From: Saposhnikovia divaricata
Lineage: Eukaryota > Streptophyta > Magnoliopsida > Apiales > Apiaceae
Length of the DNA: 64,000 bases
Direction: 5' to 3'
Assembly (NCBI GenBank): GCA_036435485.1
Contig: CM071598.1
Coordinates: forward strand, 109,345,148-109,409,147
A program made the position numbers and the translations under genes. The notes under the pieces were generated by a model. That model was given only the letters and a program-made list of their open reading frames with translations. It ran no database searches and was not told the DNA's origin. Below are positions 57,349 to 64,000 of the stretch, one piece after another (the stretch's first letter is position 1; each line of letters starts with the position of its first letter).

Positions 57349-59850
57349 ATGAGTTCGAATACACCAAAGACTACAGGTACGGTAAAGGTCCCTAAATTCG
57401 ACAAAGAAAATTACAACCTCTGGAAAATAAAAATGCTGTTGTTCATCAAAGCTGCCAATCCTCTCTACCCTGACATTCTCAAGAATGGTCCATTCATACC
57501 ACAACAAGAAGTTGCTGAATCCACAGTGGGCGCAGTAGTCATTCCTAGATCATATGTTCCAAAAGAGCCATCCAAATGGACGGACTCAGAGAAGGAAAAG
57601 ATTGCCCTAGACAGCCACCTCATGTTGTTAATCATAGACTCCTTGGATATGTCGATGTTTGCCAACGTAGCATCATGCAGATCAGCCAAGGACATGTGGA
57701 ATCACATCGAGGTGTTATGTGAAGGGACAGAGGAGGTAAGAGAAAATAAGAAACAGATACTGGTCACACAGTATGAGGCGTTCATGGCACAGCCCAAGGA
57801 AAGTATCACTGATGTGTTTGAAAGATTTCACAAGCTGGTGACTGAGCTCCAAATGAATGGGAAGGTTTACAGCACTAAGGAATTAAATATGAAGTTTCTA
57901 CTATCGTCACCAAACCATCTAGAGCAAAGGGTCATATCTCTAAGAGAAAGAGATTTGAACAAAGTCACGTATGATGTGCTCTATGGGGTTTTAAAGACAC
58001 ACGAGCTTGAGTTGCTTCAAAAGAGGGCTATCCAAGCTAACCAAGGCAGAATGATAAACACATCCTGTGCCTTGATTGTCAACAAATCTATTCAAGACCT
58101 GGAAGCATCTGCAAGTCAGCTGAGAATAGAAGAGATAGTAGATGATGAAGAAACTGAGGAAGTAGTGACTGAACCTTCTGATGACAAGGAAGAAGATGAG
58201 TTCTACACTCTTGAAGAGCTGGATGGCATGGAAAATACATCATATGCTTTTATGGCTAGAAAATTTCCAAACATCAGATTCAAGAGGAATCAGCCCTTCA
58301 AGCCTAGACCTCAAAATCATTCATTCAACAAGGGCAAGGCACCTATGAAAACAAACAAGAACAGATTCAAAACCAGCTATGTGGATAGGTCATCTGTAAG
58401 ATGTTATAGATGCAATGACCTAGGGCATTTTGCCAGTGAATGCAAGAAGCCTAAAAAGAAGGATAAGGAGTTTCTTGAGCTTGAAGCTAAGTATGAGGCC
58501 CTTCTAAAGAAGCAGACACCAGGTAAGGCTTACATAGCTGAAGGGAAGTGTTGGGATGATTCTGACAGTGATGGGGAAGAACAAGAATTCTGCAACTATG
58601 CCTTGATGGCCAATTCCAAGGAAGAACCATCTGCATCAGACTCACAGGTACCATCTCTCACTACCATAGACATGTCTGTTTCTGAATATAAATCTTTGGT
58701 TGAACAACTATCCGTTGAGATGTTTAACATTCATACTAGTATGACTGCTGCTAATGAAGAGATTGCTAAACTGTCTACCAGGAATGAACTGTTAAATAAG
58801 AGAAATGAGGAACTAGAGCTAACTACTGTGCAAATAGAAAATCTTAAACAAGAGATTGAGTATCTAAAGAACAAAGTTCTATGTGCTAGTCAAGTTGAGA
58901 AAGCTCTTAGGGATGAATTAGCTGAAAATGAATTTAAGTTGAAAACATTTAAGAATTCCTCTAGTCTATTGCAGTCTTATCATGAGAAAAATCTAGCTAG
59001 ACCTAAGGCTGCCATTGGACTTGATTATGACACTCTTAAACAGAGGAAAGGCTATGCAGTCATTGAAGATGACATTGTTGTTCAAGAGGAGGTGCCTCAG
59101 GTTTTGAAAAAGACTGAGAATCCAATATTTAAAACACCAACACTTGAGATTGATGAGGATGCCTTACTCATCAAGCAAATGTTGGAGGATGAAGATGAGG
59201 CACAATCAAATGAACAACAAGCATCCTCTGAGAGTAAGAATGTCAAAACCAAAGCCAAGGAGCCAGTAGGAGGTAGACCTAGACTTGAGAAACCTGTAAA
59301 GTTTGTTTCAGCTGGAAATTATGAGACTAAGAAGAAAGTGACTAATAAGAGACCAAACAGGAATGGCAAATTAGGGATTAGCAAAGATAACAACTATGCT
59401 TATGTGCCAAATGCCCCTAGGAAAGTTTGTCAAAACTGTTTTAGCTCTAATCATTTGACTCATGCTTGCAAGAAACCATCTGGTAGTGTTGCTAAACCAT
59501 TCTATGATTGCTCTGTGCCTTTAAGACATAGAGACTCTCCTTTCTGTGATAAACTTGATTGTATGCCATGTAACATGAATGTGATGACTAGTTGTTTTAA
59601 TTTGAGAAGACAATTCATGGAGGGCTGTATCAATCATAATGTTCACACACACTACACAAGGACAAAGTCTTCAAGTCCTCCTAAAGTTAGGAAGGTACCT
59701 CTGTCACCTAAGTCTAAGAACCCTGATTCTAAGACTCCCAACAGTGACAAGAAGACCAACATCAAGAAAACTGATAAGCATGCTGATTTTGATAAAACTG
59801 TCACTAAGTCACATGGACCCAAACTCGTTTGGGTACCAAAGGAGAAGTAA
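57349..59850 (+). CDS. Element B gag polyprotein
   Basis: 833 residues from ATG 57349 (MSSNTPKTTGTVKVPKFDKE). The DUF4219/UBN2-type capsid region covers about residues 1-230. An acidic segment follows (about 262-300), then a CX2CX4HX4C knuckle, CYRCNDLGHFASEC (about 352-365). A long coiled coil (about 450-540), a second knuckle CQNCFSSNHLTHAC (about 690-703) and a Lys/Ser-rich tail come next. It is longer than most copia gags, as in SIRE elements. Ends at TAA 59848; pol overlaps by 22 bases in the -1 frame. Forms the particle in which reverse transcription occurs, in the cytoplasm. Confidence 0.9.
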   Translation: MSSNTPKTTGTVKVPKFDKENYNLWKIKMLLFIKAANPLYPDILKNGPFIPQQEVAESTVGAVVIPRSYVPKEPSKWTDSEKEKIALDSHLMLLIIDSLDMSMFANVASCRSAKDMWNHIEVLCEGTEEVRENKKQILVTQYEAFMAQPKESITDVFERFHKLVTELQMNGKVYSTKELNMKFLLSSPNHLEQRVISLRERDLNKVTYDVLYGVLKTHELELLQKRAIQANQGRMINTSCALIVNKSIQDLEASASQLRIEEIVDDEETEEVVTEPSDDKEEDEFYTLEELDGMENTSYAFMARKFPNIRFKRNQPFKPRPQNHSFNKGKAPMKTNKNRFKTSYVDRSSVRCYRCNDLGHFASECKKPKKKDKEFLELEAKYEALLKKQTPGKAYIAEGKCWDDSDSDGEEQEFCNYALMANSKEEPSASDSQVPSLTTIDMSVSEYKSLVEQLSVEMFNIHTSMTAANEEIAKLSTRNELLNKRNEELELTTVQIENLKQEIEYLKNKVLCASQVEKALRDELAENEFKLKTFKNSSSLLQSYHEKNLARPKAAIGLDYDTLKQRKGYAVIEDDIVVQEEVPQVLKKTENPIFKTPTLEIDEDALLIKQMLEDEDEAQSNEQQASSESKNVKTKAKEPVGGRPRLEKPVKFVSAGNYETKKKVTNKRPNRNGKLGISKDNNYAYVPNAPRKVCQNCFSSNHLTHACKKPSGSVAKPFYDCSVPLRHRDSPFCDKLDCMPCNMNVMTSCFNLRRQFMEGCINHNVHTHYTRTKSSSPPKVRKVPLSPKSKNPDSKTPNSDKKTNIKKTDKHADFDKTVTKSHGPKLVWVPKEK

Positions 59851-62800
59851 TACTTTTGTGTTTGCAGGGCAAAGAAAGTAAAAAGAAGGTCATGTGGATT
59901 TTGGACAGTGGATGCTCAAATCATATGACTGGTGATATGGCCCTGCTATCACAGTATGAGGAAAAGGCTGGCCCGATGGTTGCTTTTGGAGATGACAGCA
60001 TCGGCAACACACTGGGATATGGCAAGTTGGAAATTGGAAATGTCATCATTGAGAATGTAGCACTGGTCAAGGGGCTCAAGCATAATCTACTGAGTGTTGG
60101 TCAATTCACTGACAGAGGCTTCAAAGTGAACTTTGACAAAGATGAATGTTTGATCACCCACAAGAAGACTGGTGATTTTGCTCTGTCTGGAGTAAGGAAG
60201 GGAAGCCTGTTTGTAGCCAATTTGGACTCTGCAAGCAAGGACACAATTTGTTGCTTCTACTCAAAAGCATCAAATGAAGACAGTTGGCTGTGGCACAAGA
60301 AGCTATCACACCTGAACTTCAAAGCCATTAATTCCCTAGTCAAAAGGGAGTTAGTGAGAGGCATGCCCACACTTGAATTCTGTCAAGAAGGAGTGTGTGA
60401 GGCGTGTCAAAAGGGAAAAATGAAAAGATCAAGCCACAAGTCAAAAACAGTGACATCTATAACCAAGCCCCTGCAACTGATTCATATGGATTTGTTTGGG
60501 CCTGTCAATATTATGTCACTAGGAAGGAAGAAGTATGCTCTAGTGATGGTTGATGATTTTACAAGGTATACATGGGTAGAATTTCTGGCATCAAAGGATG
60601 AGGCTCCACAAGTAATCATTGAGCACATAAAGAAAGTTGACAAAGAAGCAAAGGCCATAAATGCAAGTGTGATTGCATTAAGAAGTGATAATGGGACAGA
60701 ATTCAGAAATGCCATGCTTGGAGCATTCTGCAAAGAAAATGGTATTTCTCAACAATTCTCAGCTCCAAGGACTCCACAACAAAATGGAGTTGTTGAGAGA
60801 AAGAATAGGACTCTGATAGAGGCTGCTAGAACAATGCTACTTGATGCAAAGATGCCTACATGTTTTTGGGCTGAGGCTGTGAGCACTGCATGCTACATCC
60901 AAAACAGAACCCTCATCAACAAAAACACTGGAAAGACACCTTACAACTTGATGACTGGAAAGAAGCCTACTCTAAAGTATGTTCATACTTTTGGAAGCAA
61001 GTGCTTTGTGCTAAAAGATAATTCAGAATATGTTGGAAAGTTTGATGCAAAGGCATTTGAAGGAATCTTTCTTGGCTATTCTATGGAAAGAATTGCATAC
61101 AAAGTTTATGTCATTTGTCAAAAGAAAGTAATGGAGAGCACAGATGTAACATTTGATGACAGCAAACTACCTGGATTAGAAGAAGCCAATGATGAAGATA
61201 AAGATCCCTTGAGGTTTGACAATCTAGATGATTCTGATGAGGAGATTGAAAGTGAATCTGAACTCATAATCCAACAAACTCAAGTGAATGAAGAACCTGT
61301 GTCAACCAACAATGAAGAAACAAGCATCCAAGATACACCTGTGAGGAGTGACAACTTCACAGGGGGAGGAAATGCAGATGATCATGATCTAAATGATGAA
61401 GCAACATCAAGGATGAGAAATCAATCTGAACATACAAGGAAATGGGATAGATCACACACTGCAGATCAGATAATTGGAAATCCAAATGCAGGAGTAAGGA
61501 CAAGGAGAGCAACTATAAATGAATGTCTCTATGGCTGCTTTCTATCCCAAGTTGAGCCTAAGAAACTTGATGATGCATTGTTGGATCCTGACTGGATAAT
61601 TGCTATGCAAGAGGAGCTAAATCAATTTGAAAGAAGCAGAGTATGGGAACTAGTGCCTGCACCAAAGGATAGAACCGTTGTTGGAACTAAATGGGTTCTA
61701 AGGAATAAGATGGATGAAAATGGTGTAGTCATAAGAAACAAAGCAAGGTTGGTTGCAAAAGGATACTCTCAACAGGAAGGTATTGACTATGATGAGACCT
61801 TTGCCCCTGTTGCTAGACTAGAAGCCATCAGAATTTTCTTGGCATTTGCTGCACATTCTAATTTCAAGGTCTATCAAATGGATGTCAAGAGTGCATTCCT
61901 GAATGGGGAGTTGGAAGAAGAAGTATATGTGCAACAACCACCTGGCTTTGAGGATCCACAGTTTCCCCACTTTGTCTACAGATTACTTAAAGCATTGTAT
62001 GGACTCAAGCAAGCTCCTAGGGCATGGTATGACACACTATCACAATTTCTACTGGAGAATCAATTCACTAGAGGCACACTGGACAAGACACTGTTCTACA
62101 AGAAACATGGTGATGATATTATCCTAGTTCAAATCTATGTGGATGATATCATATTTGGCTCTACAAATGAGAAGCTGTGTGAAAAATTCTCTAAGCTCAT
62201 GCAAAGCAGATATGAGATGAGTATGATGGGAGAATTAACATTCTTTCTTGGACTGCAAGTGAGTCAAAGGAAGGATGGCATTTTTATAAGTCAAACCAAA
62301 TACATTAAAGATTTACTGAAGAAATTTGATTTGGAAGAATGTTCACCTGCGAAGACACCCATGGCCACTGCCACCAAGTTAGATGATGATGCTAAGGGCA
62401 AAAAGGTAGATATCTCAATCTACAGAGGCATGGTCGGTTCTCTACTCTACCTCACTGCTAGTAGGCCAGATATCATGTTTGCTACATGCTTATGTGCAAG
62501 GTTTCAATCAAACCCAAAGGAATCACACATGATAGCAATAAAAAGGATCTTCAAATATCTGAAAGGCACACCAAACTTGGGGTTATGGTATCCTAAGGAC
62601 ACAGGGTTCAATCTGGTTGGTTATTCTGATGCTGATTATGCTGGATGCAGAGTGGATAGGAAAAGCACATCAGGTAGCTGCCAGTTTCTTGGCCAAAGGT
62701 TAGTCTCTTGGTACAGCAAGAAACAACAATCTGTGTCAACTTCCACAGCTGAAGCTGAATACATAGCTGCTGGAAGTTGCTGTGCTCAAGTGCTTTGGAT

Positions 62801-63089
62801 TAGAAACCAACTTAGAGATTATGGACTTGTGTTGGAAAGAATTCCTATCATGTGTGACAACACAAGTGCAATCTCTATAGTTGCCAATCCTGTCAATCAT
62901 TCTAGAACAAAGCACATTGACATCAGATATCATTTCATAAGGGAGCATGCAACTAATGGAACCATTGAGTTACATTATGTTCCCACAGAAAAACAACTAG
63001 CTGACATATTCACTAAGCCATTAGATGAAGCCACCTTCACTAGGCTGGTCAGTGAGATTGGAATGCTGAATTCTTCGAATTCTGGCTAA
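59829..63089 (+). CDS. Element B pol: protease, integrase, RT, RNase H
   Basis: Open for 1086 codons, no own ATG at its start, so expressed by -1 frameshift or splicing from gag. Protease WILDSGCSNHMTG (about residue 23). Integrase zinc region WHKKLSHLNF with CEACQKGK (about 155-200). Core residues lie in HMDLFGP (about 219), RSDNGTEF (about 284) and NGVVERKNR (about 320). RT has QMDVKSAFLNGELEEEVYV and catalytic YVDD (about 769). RNase H has SDADYAG (about 933), AEAEYIAAG, CDNTSAI and HIDIRYHFIRE. All expected catalytic residues are present, with no stop or frameshift, so the polyprotein looks functional. Confidence 0.92.
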   Translation: MGTKGEVILLCLQGKESKKKVMWILDSGCSNHMTGDMALLSQYEEKAGPMVAFGDDSIGNTLGYGKLEIGNVIIENVALVKGLKHNLLSVGQFTDRGFKVNFDKDECLITHKKTGDFALSGVRKGSLFVANLDSASKDTICCFYSKASNEDSWLWHKKLSHLNFKAINSLVKRELVRGMPTLEFCQEGVCEACQKGKMKRSSHKSKTVTSITKPLQLIHMDLFGPVNIMSLGRKKYALVMVDDFTRYTWVEFLASKDEAPQVIIEHIKKVDKEAKAINASVIALRSDNGTEFRNAMLGAFCKENGISQQFSAPRTPQQNGVVERKNRTLIEAARTMLLDAKMPTCFWAEAVSTACYIQNRTLINKNTGKTPYNLMTGKKPTLKYVHTFGSKCFVLKDNSEYVGKFDAKAFEGIFLGYSMERIAYKVYVICQKKVMESTDVTFDDSKLPGLEEANDEDKDPLRFDNLDDSDEEIESESELIIQQTQVNEEPVSTNNEETSIQDTPVRSDNFTGGGNADDHDLNDEATSRMRNQSEHTRKWDRSHTADQIIGNPNAGVRTRRATINECLYGCFLSQVEPKKLDDALLDPDWIIAMQEELNQFERSRVWELVPAPKDRTVVGTKWVLRNKMDENGVVIRNKARLVAKGYSQQEGIDYDETFAPVARLEAIRIFLAFAAHSNFKVYQMDVKSAFLNGELEEEVYVQQPPGFEDPQFPHFVYRLLKALYGLKQAPRAWYDTLSQFLLENQFTRGTLDKTLFYKKHGDDIILVQIYVDDIIFGSTNEKLCEKFSKLMQSRYEMSMMGELTFFLGLQVSQRKDGIFISQTKYIKDLLKKFDLEECSPAKTPMATATKLDDDAKGKKVDISIYRGMVGSLLYLTASRPDIMFATCLCARFQSNPKESHMIAIKRIFKYLKGTPNLGLWYPKDTGFNLVGYSDADYAGCRVDRKSTSGSCQFLGQRLVSWYSKKQQSVSTSTAEAEYIAAGSCCAQVLWIRNQLRDYGLVLERIPIMCDNTSAISIVANPVNHSRTKHIDIRYHFIREHATNGTIELHYVPTEKQLADIFTKPLDEATFTRLVSEIGMLNSSNSG

Positions 63090-63931
63090 GTGAATATATC
63101 AACTAGATTGTTGCAGCAGTAAATACTTACCTTATCAAATGCTCAATATTTTTAAAGTAAGTATTGGCTGGAGTATAATCTATAAATATTCCAATGCTGC
63201 ACATGTTGAAAATCATACATCTTTAGCTTGAAATTTCTGTGAAATTTTGAGAAAATCACTATTTAATTTAGTAGAATATTCTTCAGTGAATATTTCTGGT
63301 AAATTTTAAAAGATAGTGAAAATTGAATTTTATGAGTGAAAAGTATAGTTCGATAAGTCAGACTTCTCGAATGGTTCATTGTTATGTCGTGGCTCGAGTT
63401 CTCGAATAGGCCTATCTAGAACCCTCTTGAGTTCTCGAATAGTGTCTCTTAGAGAAATCGAATAGCACACTTTGAGTTCTCGAATAGAGTATTTTAGTTC
63501 TCTAATGATAGAGTTCTCGAATACTGCATTTGAGTTATCGAATCATTTGAAAAGGCTGATTTTTCGCTGACACTTAATCGCTTTTTGGATTTATATTCAA
63601 AATTTCATTTCGCTCATAAAAACATATTTTATTTAGCTTAGAATTATTTTCTGAGTCAAATAACTGCCAGCTGTGAGTTACAAACTGTCTGAGATATCGA
63701 ATAAGCCTTTCTTGACTTCTCGAATAGTTGTTTCATACTTCTCGAATGACTTGTCGCTACAGAACACTTATCTATCGACAACTCAAGACATTCATATATA
63801 TATACATACAACTTCACAACTATTCAATTCTTTTCGTTCGATTTCTCAAGCACCTCAACTCCTGAAACCTCTGAAAAACCCTAACTGCGAATTTCTTCTT
63901 CAATCCTAATTCTCTTTTCTTCTCTACCCAA
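63090..63931 (+). other. Post-pol spacer of element B with inverted LTR motifs
   Basis: About ten ACTTCTCGAAT/GAGTTCTCGAATAG units (63361-63760), the reverse complement of the array in the LTR U3. No ORF with a recognisable domain. Confidence 0.75.
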
Positions 63932-64000
63932 ATGGCAAACCCTAAACTCACCATATCATTCCAAACTAATTTCATCGCAATCACCAGTGATGTGGAAGCA
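63932..64000 (+). CDS. Start of element B post-pol accessory ORF, cut by window end
   Basis: ATG at 63932 opens MANPKLTISFQTNFIAITSD and remains open to the edge (23 codons). Its position after pol and weak resemblance to the start of the element A accessory ORF suggest the same gene. Too short to be certain. Confidence 0.4.
   Translation, partial: MANPKLTISFQTNFIAITSDVEA

Larger units (their letters stand above)
56177..64000 (+). mobile_element. SIRE-type Ty1/copia element B, apparently intact, right part outside window
   Basis: LTR to 57305, PBS at 57308, gag 57349-59850, pol to 63089, a spacer, then the start of a post-pol ORF at 63932. Gag and pol are each a single uninterrupted frame with all catalytic motifs, unlike element A. 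The left end is uncertain: a TGTTAG at 56177 or TGTGTAATG at 56226 could be the LTR start, since the 3' LTR is not in the window. Confidence 0.85.

Overview
This is a plant nuclear genome window, most likely from a large, transposon-rich eudicot. The evidence is intron-bearing genes with GT-AG junctions, an ICE1/SCREAM-type bHLH gene, Ty1/copia and Ty3/gypsy retrotransposons with tRNA-iMet primer-binding sites, a CACTA transposon and several MITEs. I cannot name the species. There are two host genes: a three-exon short-chain dehydrogenase/reductase (37277-42483) and a four-exon ICE1-like bHLH transcription factor (48946-52132), both on the + strand. No rRNA, tRNA, CRISPR or prokaryotic-type features were seen. 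Layout, left: bases 1-35327 are one nested transposon pile. The outermost layer is a short-LTR copia element on the minus strand (33293-35327 visible). A Ty3/gypsy chromovirus on the + strand, here called G1, is inserted in its protease region; G1's pieces span 3317-33292. G1 was hit three times. A minus-strand SIRE-type copia (2302-3316) sits in its 5' LTR and was itself interrupted by a second gypsy copy (1-2301). A CACTA element carrying host gene fragments (10762-15469, TSD CAA) sits between RNase H and integrase. A 12.25-kb SIRE-type copia, element A (16792-29042, TSD CCCAG), sits 13 bp into its 3' LTR. Layout, middle: 35328-48945 is AT-rich spacer with MITEs plus the SDR gene. The second SDR intron holds a 3.19-kb non-autonomous copia element that encodes only gag and protease (37864-41054, TSD CTAAG). 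Layout, right: the ICE1-like gene is followed by MITE-rich spacer with a tandem repeat and a nested hAT MITE. From about 56.2 kb to the window end lies a second SIRE-type copia, element B, with uninterrupted gag and pol frames and the start of a further ORF at the right edge. How parts work together: the retroelements encode the usual gag, protease, integrase, RT and RNase H for copy-and-paste movement. G1, A, C and D are visibly broken, while B looks potentially competent. The two host genes are unrelated in function (a mitochondrion-targeted oxidoreductase by inference, and a stomatal/cold-response transcription factor by family). The most notable patterns are: a short motif array, different in A and in B, that sits upstream of the LTR TATA box and recurs in opposite orientation in the spacer after pol; a CACTA element carrying pieces of three unrelated genes; an extra acidic ORF ahead of gag in the gypsy element; a conserved splice-acceptor-like signal at the gag-pol junction of both SIRE elements; and the gag-protease-only element inside the SDR intron.
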